Shown: one piece after another, positions 19,387-28,646 of the stretch
How the letters are laid out: the number at the start of each line of letters is the position of its first letter
How positions within the stretch are numbered: position 1 is the stretch's first letter
Origin: Steroidobacteraceae bacterium
Lineage (GTDB): Bacteria > Pseudomonadota > Gammaproteobacteria > Steroidobacterales > Steroidobacteraceae
Reading direction: 5' to 3'
NCBI GenBank assembly: GCA_019683695.1
Contig: JADGHX010000008.1
Coordinates: 1-55,936, forward strand
DNA length: 55,936 bases
Position numbers and translations under genes: made by a program
Notes under the pieces: generated by a model
Databases searched by the model: none
Seen by the model: the letters and a program-made list of their open reading frames with translations, nothing else
Told to the model about the DNA's origin: nothing

Positions 19387-21015
19387 CTAGCGTCTGTAAC
19401 CGTTCGTGATGGGGTAGCGCCAGTCGCGCCCGAAGGCGCGGCGGCTCACGCGCACACCCGGGGGCGCCTGCCGGCGCTTGTATTCGTTGCGCTTCACCAT
19501 GTCCAGCACGCGCCCGACGGTGGCCCGCTCGAAGCCGCGCGCGACGATCTCGTCCACCGAGAGATCGGACTCGATGAAGGCTTCGAGAATCGGGTCGAGC
19601 ACTTCGTAGGGCGGCAGGGAATCCGAATCCTTCTGATCGTGGCGCAGCTCCGCGGAGGGCGGCCTGTCGATCACCCGCTGCGGAACCACGGGGCCCAGTG
19701 AGTTTCGGTAGTTCGCCAGCCGATAGACGAGCGTCTTGCTGCAATCCTTGATCGGCGCGAAGCCGCCTGCCATGTCGCCGTAGAGTGTGGCGTAGCCCAC
19801 CGCCATCTCGCTCTTGTTTCCCGTGGTGAGCAGCATGCGCCCAGTCTTGTTCGAGATGCCCATGAGCAGCAGCATGCGGCAGCGGGACTGGATGTTCTCT
19901 TCCGTGGCATCCGGCTTCGTGCCGGCAAACTCATCCTTCAGGGCGGCGAGGGTCGCCTCGAACATCCCCTCGATCGAGATGACGCTGTACTTCACGCCCA
20001 GCGAGCGGGCCTGAGCCTGCGCATCCTGAAGGCTCATGGAACTGGTGTAGCGCGAGGGCATCATCACGGCATGCACGCGCTCCGCGCCGAGCGCGTCCAC
20101 CGCAATGGCCAGCGTGAGCGCGGAATCCACGCCGCCGGAGAGCCCCATCACCACACCCGGGAACCCGTGCTTGTTCACGTAGTCCCGCACGCCGAGCACC
20201 AGCGCGCGATAAATGCTGGCTTCATCCGCCAGCTCCGGCGCGACGGGCGCCGGCACGGGAATCGCCCGGCCCGCATCGTCACGCGTGAAGTCGACTGGAT
20301 AAATACCTTCCTCGAAGGCGGGCGCCCGCATCACGAGCGAGCCGTTCGCATCCATCACGAACGAATTGCCGTCGAACACCAGCTCGTCCTGACCGCCCAC
20401 CGAGTTCACGTAGATGACCGGCAGCTTCACTTCCTCGATGCGGCCGCGGACGATGCTCTCGCGCTCGCGCTGCTTGTGGATTTCGTAAGGCGAGGCGTTC
20501 AGCACAACGAGCAGCTCGGCGCCATTCGCCCGGGCCATCTGCGCAGGCCCCGGCTCCCAGATGTCCTCGCAGACGAGCAGGCCGATGTGGAACCCGTTGC
20601 GCTCGATGATCGTGGGCTGCGCGCCCGCCTTGAAGTAGCGCTTCTCGTCGAAGACCTTGTAGTTCGGCAGCTCGCTCTTGCGGTGATTTGCCGCGATGGC
20701 GCCGCCGGCGAGCACGGCCGCGGAGTTGTAGATGGCGTACCCGGAATATTCCGGGTAGCCGACGATCACTCCGGTGTCGACCGCCTCACGCCGCACCGAA
20801 TCCAGCGCTTCCTCCACCTGGCGCTGGAACCCGCGATGAAAGAGCAGATCCTCCGGCGGATAGCCGGACAACGTGAGCTCGGGGAACACCACGAAGTCGC
20901 ACGCGAGATCGGCCCGGGCGCGGTGCGCCGTGCTGATCACGCGTGCGGTGTTGCCCTGGACGTCCCCGACCAGCAGATTGAGTTGCGCGAGCGCAAACCT
21001 GAGGTGGTTGGTCAC
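19387..21015 (-). CDS. nadE: glutamine-dependent NAD+ synthetase
   Basis: Last step of NAD synthesis: ATP-dependent amidation of deamido-NAD using glutamine. 542 aa, the two-domain bacterial form. The N-terminal carbon-nitrogen hydrolase (glutaminase) domain carries the Glu-Lys-Cys triad in FPELTLSGYPPEDLL, RKSELPNYKVFDEKRYF and GLLVCEDIWEPG. The C-terminal synthetase has the PP-loop GLSGGVDSALTLAIAVDALG and the GNKSEMAVGYATLYGDMAGG segment. It starts 3 nt after the sucD stop, so sucC-sucD-nadE is probably one operon. This proximity of TCA-cycle and NAD genes beside pilSR is also found in Xanthomonas-like genomes, to my recollection. Confidence 0.95.
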   Translation of the reverse strand: MTNHLRFALAQLNLLVGDVQGNTARVISTAHRARADLACDFVVFPELTLSGYPPEDLLFHRGFQRQVEEALDSVRREAVDTGVIVGYPEYSGYAIYNSAAVLAGGAIAANHRKSELPNYKVFDEKRYFKAGAQPTIIERNGFHIGLLVCEDIWEPGPAQMARANGAELLVVLNASPYEIHKQRERESIVRGRIEEVKLPVIYVNSVGGQDELVFDGNSFVMDANGSLVMRAPAFEEGIYPVDFTRDDAGRAIPVPAPVAPELADEASIYRALVLGVRDYVNKHGFPGVVMGLSGGVDSALTLAIAVDALGAERVHAVMMPSRYTSSMSLQDAQAQARSLGVKYSVISIEGMFEATLAALKDEFAGTKPDATEENIQSRCRMLLLMGISNKTGRMLLTTGNKSEMAVGYATLYGDMAGGFAPIKDCSKTLVYRLANYRNSLGPVVPQRVIDRPPSAELRHDQKDSDSLPPYEVLDPILEAFIESDLSVDEIVARGFERATVGRVLDMVKRNEYKRRQAPPGVRVSRRAFGRDWRYPITNGYRR

Positions 21016-21018
21016 GAC

Positions 21019-22275
21019 TCAATGGCGCTTGCGCGTCCCCCGTGCCACGGCCGAAGGCGTTTTCGCACGCGATGTACGGCGAACCGTGCGCTGTGATTGC
21101 GCGCGCTTCGCGCCGCGCCCGGCTCTCGAGCCACCGCGGCGCGCAGACTGCTTTGCACTCGCCCCGCTCCTGGCCGTGGCCGCTGTGCTCTTGCCAGCGT
21201 TGCGCTTTGCCGCCGGACGACTGGCCGCCCGCTTGGCCCGCCCGGCAGTGCTCTTCGCCGCACCCTTGCGGCTCTTGCCCTGGGTTGAGCGCGACGCCTG
21301 CGGGCCTGCTCCACCCAGCCGCGCGGCCACCGCCGCGCGAGGTTCAATGAACTCTTGCGCCGCACGACGCGCGGCCGCCAAGGCACTCTTCGCCTTGGCA
21401 CGGCGAGCCTTGAGCAGTTCCGCCATGGCGGAGCCGAGCTCCGCAGGCGACTTCACGGTGCGGACACCGGCCGCCTCCAGCGCGCGGTACTTCTCCGCCG
21501 CCGTGCCCTTCCCGCCTGCGACGATGGCGCCGGCGTGGCCCATGCGCTTGCCGGGCGGCGCGGTCACACCCGCGATGTAGGCCACCACGGGCTTGGTGAC
21601 GTAGTGCTGGATGAAGTGCGCCGCCGCTTCCTCATCGCTGCCACCGATCTCGCCGACGAGGATGATGCCCTCGGTCTGCGGGTCGCGCTCGAAGAGCTCG
21701 AGCACGTCCACGAAATTCATGCCACGCACCGGGTCTCCGCCGATGCCGACGCACGTGCTCTGGCCGAGCCCGGCGTTCGTGGTCTGGAAGACGGCTTCGT
21801 ACGTGAGCGTGCCGGAGCGCGAGACGATGCCCACGGCACCCTTCTTGTGGATGAAGCCGGGCATGATGCCGATCTTGCATTCGTCCGCGGTGATGACGCC
21901 CGGGCAGTTCGGCCCGATGAGCCGCGTGCCCGTGCCGGCGAGCGCCGCCTTGACGCGCACCATGTCGTTCACGGGCACGCCCTCGGTGATGCACACCACG
22001 AGCTCGATGCCCGCATCCGCTGCTTCCAGGATCGCATCCGCCGCGTAGGCCGCGGGCACGTAGATCATGCTCGCGGTGGCGCCCGTCTCGCGCACGGCTT
22101 CGTGAACCGTGTTGAACACCGGCTGGCCGAGATGCGTCTCCCCGCCCCGGCCCGGCGTGACGCCGCCGACGAGCTTGGTGCCATACGCGAGGCACTGCTC
22201 GGAGTGATAGGTCCCCTGCTTGCCCGTGAAGCCCTGGCAGATCACCCGGGTATTGCGATTGATCAGAATGCTCAT
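21019..22275 (-). CDS. sucD: succinyl-CoA synthetase alpha subunit with histone-like C-terminal tail
   Basis: Alpha subunit of succinyl-CoA synthetase (TCA cycle, substrate-level ATP/GTP formation), partner of the overlapping sucC product. The first about 289 residues are canonical: CoA-binding [13 protein letters not shown], the GPNCPG motif, and the phosphohistidine site [14 protein letters not shown] (His247). The family normally ends near AELLK. Here the frame runs on, uninterrupted, for about 129 more residues (nt 21022-21408) dominated by Ala, Arg, Lys, Ser and Gly, with about 34 Lys/Arg, ending in RGTRKRH. No frameshift is needed. ATG 22275 overlaps the sucC stop (ATGA). The tail resembles histone H1/AlgP-type DNA-binding tails; its role is unknown. 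Confidence 0.93.
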   Translation of the reverse strand: MSILINRNTRVICQGFTGKQGTYHSEQCLAYGTKLVGGVTPGRGGETHLGQPVFNTVHEAVRETGATASMIYVPAAYAADAILEAADAGIELVVCITEGVPVNDMVRVKAALAGTGTRLIGPNCPGVITADECKIGIMPGFIHKKGAVGIVSRSGTLTYEAVFQTTNAGLGQSTCVGIGGDPVRGMNFVDVLELFERDPQTEGIILVGEIGGSDEEAAAHFIQHYVTKPVVAYIAGVTAPPGKRMGHAGAIVAGGKGTAAEKYRALEAAGVRTVKSPAELGSAMAELLKARRAKAKSALAAARRAAQEFIEPRAAVAARLGGAGPQASRSTQGKSRKGAAKSTAGRAKRAASRPAAKRNAGKSTAATARSGASAKQSARRGGSRAGRGAKRAQSQRTVRRTSRAKTPSAVARGTRKRH

Positions 22276-23444
22276 GCGCGCCCTTTCGCAGCAGCTGCCA
22301 CGACAGTCCGCGCGGCATCGGTGAGATCGGCGGCGGCGGTGATGGTGAGCCCGCTGCCGGCCAGCATTTCGCGCGCCTTCGGCGCGTTCGTCCCTTCCAG
22401 ACGCACCACCACGGGCACCTGCACGCCCACTTTCTGCACGGCGGTGATGATGCCTTCGGCGATGATGTCGCAGCGGACGATACCGCCGAAGATGTTCACG
22501 AGAATGGCGCGCACCTTCGGGTTCGACAGGATCAGCTCGAACGCCACGGTGACCCGCTCGCTCGTGGCGCCTCCGCCCACGTCCAGGAAGTTTGCGGGTT
22601 GCCCGCCGTGGAGCTTGATGAGATCCATGGTGGCCATGGCGAGCCCTGCGCCATTGACCATGCAGGCGATATCGCCATCGAGGGACACGTAGTTGAGATC
22701 GTGCTCGCTCGCGCGGCGCTCCATCGGGTCTTCCTGCGAGGGGTCGCGCAGGGCGGCAAGCTCCGGCTGGCGGAAGAGCGCATTCGCGTCGATGTTGATC
22801 TTGGCATCGAGCGCGACGAGCTTGCCCTCGCTCGTGACGATGAGCGGGTTCACCTCGACGAGGCTTGCATCCTTTTCGAGATAGAGCCGGTACAGGCCCA
22901 TGAGAATGGACTGGAATTCGGCGATCTGCTTGCCCGTGAGGCCGAGCCCGAACGCGAGCTTGCGGCACTGGTACGGCTGCAGGCCCGCCGCCGGGTCCAC
23001 GTTCACGGTGAGGATCTTCTCGGGCGTGTGGGCGGCCACTTCCTCGATATCCATGCCGCCGGCGGCGGATGCGATGACCGCGATGCGCCCGCGCTCGCGA
23101 TTGAGCGTGAGCGAGAGATAGATCTCACGCTCGATCTGCGAGCCGGACTCCACGTACACGCGCTCGATGGGCAGCCCCTCGGCACCCGTCTGCTTCGTGA
23201 CCAGACGCTGACCCAGCATGCCCTGGGCCGCGCTGCGCACGGCATCGACGTCGCGGACGACCTTGACGCCGCCGGCCTTGCCGCGCCCGCCGGCATGCAC
23301 CTGCGCCTTGACCACCCAGACCGATCCGCCGAGCGCCTCGGCGGCGGCGACTGCCTCCTCGGCCGAGGCCGCAACGCGGCCGGGAGGCACTGGTATTCCG
23401 TAGCTTCGAAAAACGTCTTTGGCTTGGTATTCGTGCAGGTTCAT
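22272..23444 (-). CDS. sucC: succinyl-CoA synthetase (ADP-forming) beta subunit
   Basis: Beta subunit providing the nucleotide-binding ATP-grasp domain and succinate site. 390 aa (E. coli 388). Starts canonically [20 protein letters not shown]. It contains [18 protein letters not shown] (ATP-grasp phosphate contacts), VEVNPLIVT (metal/nucleotide), [11 protein letters not shown] and the C-terminal [10 protein letters not shown] and [14 protein letters not shown] segments. An open frame upstream of ATG 23444 is not homologous. First gene of the sucC-sucD-nadE unit, divergent from pilS. Confidence 0.96.
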   Translation of the reverse strand: MNLHEYQAKDVFRSYGIPVPPGRVAASAEEAVAAAEALGGSVWVVKAQVHAGGRGKAGGVKVVRDVDAVRSAAQGMLGQRLVTKQTGAEGLPIERVYVESGSQIEREIYLSLTLNRERGRIAVIASAAGGMDIEEVAAHTPEKILTVNVDPAAGLQPYQCRKLAFGLGLTGKQIAEFQSILMGLYRLYLEKDASLVEVNPLIVTSEGKLVALDAKINIDANALFRQPELAALRDPSQEDPMERRASEHDLNYVSLDGDIACMVNGAGLAMATMDLIKLHGGQPANFLDVGGGATSERVTVAFELILSNPKVRAILVNIFGGIVRCDIIAEGIITAVQKVGVQVPVVVRLEGTNAPKAREMLAGSGLTITAAADLTDAARTVVAAAAKGRA

Positions 23445-23694
23445 CAGGCTGGCCGGTCTGTAGCGGGGAGCCGCGTATTCTCCAGTAAAGAGTCGGGTGT
23501 GGAAAGCGGACACGGCCCGTTGAGCCGCCGGCAGTGACCTCGCGCACGCGCGGCAGGCAAGGTGCGAGACTTGCGACATGGCGCACGCCATCCAACCCGC
23601 GACCGCGGTCGCCTTTTCGGGGCGGGCGAAGTGCTAGAGTCGCGCATCGCCCGTGCCGGGCGCACAGGTTCTCTTTTCCTGCACTGTTCTTCTC

Positions 23695-25326
23695 ATGCCG
23701 GGCAGCGCCGCGCTAACCGTCACCGCACCCAGCGATCTCGCCTGGCGCGTCATCGGGCTGGTGAACCTGTATCGCCTGCTCGTGCCGCTGGTGCTGCTCG
23801 GCGTGCAGTTCCTGGGCGGGGAACCGGCGGGGCTCGCCACGCGGCCGCAGCTGCTGCTGTCGGTGTGCGTGGGGTACTTTTTTGTAGGCGTGCTGATGGT
23901 GGTGGCGCGGCGATTGTCCTGGCCGGCGCCCACCATCCGCCGCATTGCCCTGCTCAACGTCTCCGTGGATGCGCTCGCCATCGCGCTCGTGCTGTACGCG
24001 TGTGGCGGCGTGGCGAGCGGCCTCGCCATTCTGCTCGTGCTGCCCGTTGGGGCCATGGCCGTGCTCGGGGACAGCCGGGACGCGTATCTCATCGCCGCCA
24101 TTGCGGCGCTCGGGGTGCTGACGCAGCAGATCTTCGCGTTCCTGGACGGTGAAGCCTCGGTCGCGGACTACACGAACGCCGGCGTCATCGGCGTGGTGCT
24201 GTTCGCGGTGGCGCTGCTCGTGTCGCCTGTGGCCAGCCGGCTGCGTGAAAGCGAGGCCCTCGTCCGCCGCCAGGAGATCGACCTCGCGAACATGGCGCAG
24301 CTCTCGCAGTACATCGTCCAGCACCTGCGCGAGAGCATTCTCGTCGTGGACACGGCGGATCGCATCCGGCTCATCAATGAGTCCGCCGCGGAAATTCTGG
24401 GCGATCGGAACGCCTATCCCGGCGCGCTGCTCGGCGAAGTGTCGCCCCGGCTGCTGTACCTGCTCGAAACCTGGCGGCAGGGCTCGGGCGCGCCGGCCGA
24501 CCCGCGCGAAACCTTCCTCGCCGCGGACGGCGCGCGCATGGTCCGGCCGCATTTCGCGCCGCTCGGCGCGGCAAGCACGGCCCCGGTGCTCGTGTTCCTG
24601 GAGGACACGAGCCTGCTGGAAGAAAAGGTTCAGCAGTCGAAGCTCGCGGCCCTGGGCCGGCTCTCGGCCAGCATCGCCCACGAGATCCGCAATCCCGTCG
24701 GCGCGATGAGCCACGCCGGCCAGCTGCTCGGCGAATCGGAGAACCTGACCGCGGATGAGCGCCGGCTCACCGAGATCATCCGCAACAACGCCGCCCGGGT
24801 GAGTGGAATCATCGACAACGTGCTGCAGCTCTCGCGCCGCGAGCCCACGCGGCTCGAGCGGCTGTCGCTCAACGACTGGGTGACGGAATTCCATGCGGAG
24901 TTTTGCGAGACGACGCAGTGGCCGCCGAAGCGGCTGATCATCGTCGCGCCTCCCGGGGACATCGAGGTTCGGGCCGACACCACGCAGCTTCATCAGGTGG
25001 TGTGGAATCTGTGCGACAACGCCATTCGCCACGCCTGCTCGGACAATCCGGAGGCGGTGATCGAAATCCGTGTCGGCCGTCTCAGCCCGGGGGCCCGGCC
25101 TTATCTTGAAATTGCGGATCGCGGCCCCGGGGTGTCCGAAGCCGATCTCGAACGTATCTTCGAACCCTTCTTCACCCGCGGGCGCGGCGGCACGGGTCTC
25201 GGTCTCTTCCTGGCGCGCGAGCTCGCCCAGAACAATGGCGCGACGCTCCTGTACGAGCCCCGCCAGGGCGGTGGCAGCATATTCCGCCTGGTGTTCGCTG
25301 ACCCGACTCGCTGGGAGTTAGGATGA
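23695..25326 (+). CDS. pilS: sensor histidine kinase PilS
   Basis: Membrane sensor kinase that phosphorylates PilR to control pilin expression. About six hydrophobic segments fill residues 10-175. They are followed by a PAS-like domain (ESILVVDTADRIRLINESAAEILG), the dimerisation/phosphoacceptor helix with SIAHEIRNPVGAM (His about 329), and an ATPase domain with N box VVWNLCDNAIRHA, G1 EIADRGPGV and G2 GTGLGLFLA. 543 aa. ATG 23695 is chosen just before the first helix; GTG 23653 in frame is an alternative, and neither has a clear ribosome site. An extended -10-like TGCTAGAGT lies at 23632-23640. Divergent from sucC; pilR follows after 28 nt. Confidence 0.9.
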   Translation: MPGSAALTVTAPSDLAWRVIGLVNLYRLLVPLVLLGVQFLGGEPAGLATRPQLLLSVCVGYFFVGVLMVVARRLSWPAPTIRRIALLNVSVDALAIALVLYACGGVASGLAILLVLPVGAMAVLGDSRDAYLIAAIAALGVLTQQIFAFLDGEASVADYTNAGVIGVVLFAVALLVSPVASRLRESEALVRRQEIDLANMAQLSQYIVQHLRESILVVDTADRIRLINESAAEILGDRNAYPGALLGEVSPRLLYLLETWRQGSGAPADPRETFLAADGARMVRPHFAPLGAASTAPVLVFLEDTSLLEEKVQQSKLAALGRLSASIAHEIRNPVGAMSHAGQLLGESENLTADERRLTEIIRNNAARVSGIIDNVLQLSRREPTRLERLSLNDWVTEFHAEFCETTQWPPKRLIIVAPPGDIEVRADTTQLHQVVWNLCDNAIRHACSDNPEAVIEIRVGRLSPGARPYLEIADRGPGVSEADLERIFEPFFTRGRGGTGLGLFLARELAQNNGATLLYEPRQGGGSIFRLVFADPTRWELG

Positions 25327-25354
25327 CGCGCTTTTCGCAGCCGATCGGTTTGTA

Positions 25355-26707
25355 ATGAGCAAAGCTTCCGTCCTCATCGTCGATGACGAGCCGGATCTCC
25401 TCGAGCTGGTGAGTCTGACCCTGAGCCGCATGAACCTGGCGACGCACACCGCGGCGGACCTGGGCTCGGCGCAGCGGCTGCTGAGGACCGAGCCGTTCGA
25501 TCTGTGCCTCACGGACATGCGCCTGCCGGACGGCGATGGCCTCGACCTGGTCGCCTGGATTCAGGAGAACCGGCCGCAGGTGCCCGTGGCGGTGATCACC
25601 GCGCACGGCAATGTGGAATCCGCCGTCCGGGCGCTGAAGCTCGGCGCGTTCGACTTCGTCTCGAAACCGCTGGACCTCGGCGTGCTGCGCAAGCTGGTCG
25701 GCAGTGCGATCAAGCTCGGCACGCGGGGCGATGGTGGCGCAGCGGCCTCGGGCCCCCGCCTCATCGGTCGCTCCCAGGTGATGCATCAGCTGCGCGAAAT
25801 GATCGCGCGCGTCTCGCGCAGCCAGGCCCCTGTGCACATTTATGGCGAATCCGGCACGGGCAAGGAGCTCGTGGCGCGGCTCATCCACGAGAGCGGTGCG
25901 CGGAGCGAAGGGCCTTTCGTCGCCGTGAACTGCGGCGCGATTCCGACGGAGCTGATGGAAAGCGAGCTGTTCGGCCACAAGCGCGGCAGCTTCACGGGCG
26001 CCGTGGCGGACAAGAAGGGCCTCGTACAGAGCGCCGAAGGCGGCACGCTGTTCCTCGACGAGGTGGCGGACCTGCCGTTGCACATGCAGGTGAAGCTGCT
26101 GCGCGTGGTGCAGGAAAAGACGGTGCGGCCGGTGGGTGAGGCGCGGGAAGAGACGGTGGACATCCGCATTCTCTCTGCGACCCACAAGAATCTCGCGCAG
26201 CTGGTCGCGGAAGGACGGTTCCGCGAAGACCTGTTTTATCGGATCAATGTCATCGAGATGCGCGTGCCCTCGCTCCGCGAGCGCAGCGAGGACATTCCGG
26301 AGCTTGCGGAAGCGATCCTCGCGCGCCTCTGCCAGCGCATGCGCATCCAGCCGCCCACCATCAGCCCCGAAGCCCTTCAGGCGCTGGTCGCGTATCCGTT
26401 TCCGGGAAATGTGCGCGAGCTGGAGAACGTGCTCGAGCGCGCGCTGACGTTGTGCTCGGGGGGCGTGATCACCGCTGAGAACATCAAGTTGCGTGCGGTG
26501 GCGCGGCCGCTACCCGAAGCGCCTCGCCCTGTCGCACTCGATACAACAAGCGGCGGCGGGCTCGGTAATCAGCTCGAAGACATCGAGCGCGCTGCAATCG
26601 TCAAGGCACTGGAGCAGACCCGCTACAACAAGACCGCAGCGGCGAAACTGCTCGGTATGACCTTCCGCGCCCTGCGCTACCGGATCAAGAAACTGGGCAT
26701 CGAGTGA
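25355..26707 (+). CDS. pilR: sigma-54-dependent response regulator PilR
   Basis: NtrC-family activator of pilA transcription. 450 aa. Receiver domain with acidic pocket VDDE and phosphoacceptor Asp54 (CLTDMRLPDGDG). The AAA+ domain has Walker A GESGTGKE (164-171), the sigma-54 contact loop GSFTGA (211-216, a conservative form of GAFTGA) and Walker B GGTLFLDEVADLPL. A Fis-type helix-turn-helix ends the protein (YNKTAAAKLLGMTFRALRYRIKKLGI). The likely target is the sigma-54 promoter at 41576 ahead of pilA, 15 kb away; normally this pair lies closer to the pil structural genes. Convergent with the next gene. Confidence 0.94.
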   Translation: MSKASVLIVDDEPDLLELVSLTLSRMNLATHTAADLGSAQRLLRTEPFDLCLTDMRLPDGDGLDLVAWIQENRPQVPVAVITAHGNVESAVRALKLGAFDFVSKPLDLGVLRKLVGSAIKLGTRGDGGAAASGPRLIGRSQVMHQLREMIARVSRSQAPVHIYGESGTGKELVARLIHESGARSEGPFVAVNCGAIPTELMESELFGHKRGSFTGAVADKKGLVQSAEGGTLFLDEVADLPLHMQVKLLRVVQEKTVRPVGEAREETVDIRILSATHKNLAQLVAEGRFREDLFYRINVIEMRVPSLRERSEDIPELAEAILARLCQRMRIQPPTISPEALQALVAYPFPGNVRELENVLERALTLCSGGVITAENIKLRAVARPLPEAPRPVALDTTSGGGLGNQLEDIERAAIVKALEQTRYNKTAAAKLLGMTFRALRYRIKKLGIE

Positions 26708-26760
26708 GTTCCCGAACGCGAGGGAAACCTGCCCGTGCGTGATGCCGGGCCCGCGCCCGA

Positions 26761-28521
26761 TCAATGATCCGCCGCCCCGCCCTGCGCGGGTTCCGCCGCG
26801 GACCACACTTCCCCGTACTGATCCGAGTACACACGTCGGAACGACGGCTGCAATTCCTTCATTACGGCAGCATTCACCTCCGCACCATAGCTCGGCAGGC
26901 GCAGCACACGGCTGCGGAGAAATGGATCGTTCTGAAGCAGGTCCAATCCGTACAGCGACGCTTCCGTATCCACGAACACGACACGCGGCTCGCTACCCGG
27001 ATAATGTGGTAGTTGCGCAAGGTGATCATCCATGAAATCGCGGATCTGGAGTGCCCGCAACGGCACACTGATCACGAGCGTGAGCAACGCACATGCCACC
27101 ATGAACGAACGCATTGCGGTCGCGGATTCCTGGTTGCCCTTCGCAGCGGAATGCGGGGTGAAAGCGGCAACGGCGAGTAAAGGCAGCGCGAACCACGCAG
27201 AGTGGAAGTAGCGAAACCCCCAGCCGTGGCCCTGTTCGACCCACGTCGCAAGGAAGCCAACGAGCGTTGCGACCGCCGAGGCACCCAGCAACGTGACCCG
27301 CTGGTCATGGCGCCACTTCCAGAACCCGTAGGCGGCCAGAAGCACCATTCCAGGAACGGCCCACAGCCACACCTTTGCGAGCCCCACCAGACGTGCAAAG
27401 AGCAATTGCGCCGTGGGCCAGGCGAATGCGGACCCGATCTGCGAAGGTCCATACGGACCCGCGTTGACCGCGTCCTCCATGAGGCTCGATTGAAACCAGA
27501 ACCATCCGAGACCAAGGAGCAACGTCAACGGAAGATAACCGGCTGAGAGGACTGCGAGACTTCGTATGCCGCCGGGACGGAATGCGAGCCACACGAGCCA
27601 GGGTAATGCGAACAGGATGTGGGGAAGCGGGTTATGCAACGTCAGCGCAACGGACCCGACAAGCCCCGCGACCAACAAACGCTTCGGCGTGGGTTCCAGA
27701 AGCAGAAGAGCGAAAACCGCGTTCGCCAGCATGTGTGCGGTCATCGAGTAGTAAGAGATGCCATCCGCAAGGAACACCGGAGATGCAGCCGTCAACAACA
27801 CGGCCGCACCGGCCGAGTCGGTGTTATCGAACAGGCGCAAGGCCAAACGATGCAACACGACGATGGTGATGCCGGACAGGACCGGATTGCATGCCCACGG
27901 GATGCCGAGCCATGTGAATGGCGTCAGGATGAGCGAAAAGGATGGCCAGTACAGCGTGGCGACCTGTCCCTCCGGGGACGAAGCGAAGAACCACGTGTGT
28001 GCGGGTGGCACAAGCCAATTCAGCAGCGATGGCGGGAACTGCCCCGCCAGCTTCCCGGCCGCAAACACCTCGCTCTGAAAGAGCACCGTGTACTCATCCA
28101 TGCTGAGTGGGTGCGCGCGATAAACGACCTGGGTGGCCAGCGCCAGCACTGTGGCAGTGGCCACGGCGAACGCGACCGGATGCTGTCCTACCCAGCGCGG
28201 AACTCGCGTAATCGCGCGGCTGCGCGCGATAAACCATGCGCCAACGAGCGCGATCAGCGCGGCGAAGGTGCCCGGGTAGTCCAGAAACGCAAACAGGTAA
28301 TAGAAGATCGGCGTCAGGCCGTGACTCTCATGAGCCGCGCGCAGGGACAGCATCCACGCCAAAATGGCCAGCGTGACAACGGCAGACGCGATGAACAGAA
28401 CCGCTACGGACGTCGATCGCGACGGAGACGATGCAAGAACGAAATCACCCTCTTCTCTGACGGGAACGTCAGGCAGTGCGTTTCCTGAAGCGGCGCGGTC
28501 CGTCGGCTCTTGAGGTGTCAT
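26761..28521 (-). CDS. GT-C-fold-like polytopic membrane protein (putative glycosyltransferase)
   Basis: 586-aa integral membrane protein with about 11-12 hydrophobic helices and a short C-terminal soluble part. In the first large periplasmic loop after helix 3 it has PLSMDEYTVLFQSEVFAAG (Asp142-Glu143). This is the acidic pair and position expected of GT-C glycosyltransferases (ArnT/PMT-like, GT39/GT83) that use polyprenyl-phosphate sugars. No specific family can be named. Base composition is visibly less GC-rich than in flanking genes. The start codon lies inside a perfect 17-bp palindrome. It follows the sulfatase pseudogene on the same strand after 125 nt in which I see only that palindrome. 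Function is inferred from topology and motif only. Confidence 0.6.
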   Translation of the reverse strand: MTPQEPTDRAASGNALPDVPVREEGDFVLASSPSRSTSVAVLFIASAVVTLAILAWMLSLRAAHESHGLTPIFYYLFAFLDYPGTFAALIALVGAWFIARSRAITRVPRWVGQHPVAFAVATATVLALATQVVYRAHPLSMDEYTVLFQSEVFAAGKLAGQFPPSLLNWLVPPAHTWFFASSPEGQVATLYWPSFSLILTPFTWLGIPWACNPVLSGITIVVLHRLALRLFDNTDSAGAAVLLTAASPVFLADGISYYSMTAHMLANAVFALLLLEPTPKRLLVAGLVGSVALTLHNPLPHILFALPWLVWLAFRPGGIRSLAVLSAGYLPLTLLLGLGWFWFQSSLMEDAVNAGPYGPSQIGSAFAWPTAQLLFARLVGLAKVWLWAVPGMVLLAAYGFWKWRHDQRVTLLGASAVATLVGFLATWVEQGHGWGFRYFHSAWFALPLLAVAAFTPHSAAKGNQESATAMRSFMVACALLTLVISVPLRALQIRDFMDDHLAQLPHYPGSEPRVVFVDTEASLYGLDLLQNDPFLRSRVLRLPSYGAEVNAAVMKELQPSFRRVYSDQYGEVWSAAEPAQGGAADH

Positions 28522-28535
28522 AATGCTGCATTATG
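28519..28535. promoter_or_regulatory. 17-bp palindrome covering the start codon of the GT-C-like gene
   Basis: CATAATGC-T-GCATTATG is a perfect 8-bp inverted repeat about a single central base. The leftmost CAT is the ATG start codon (28521-28519) of the minus-strand gene. AT-rich by local standards. It could be a repressor operator or an mRNA hairpin occluding the start. Confidence 0.5.
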
Positions 28536-28646
28536 CATGCACGCTACTGACGGCAGCGAGAAGCAACTCACAGCCAAACGGCCCAAGAATCACGCAAAAG
28601 GCTGGTAAGTATCCGCGACAGGGAAATCCTGCCGGCACTCGCAACG

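Noticed and set aside
22276-22968. Long N-terminal extension of SucD
   Set aside because: The open frame upstream of ATG 22275 overlaps sucC in another frame; the canonical [10 protein letters not shown] start with an ATGA overlap is far better.
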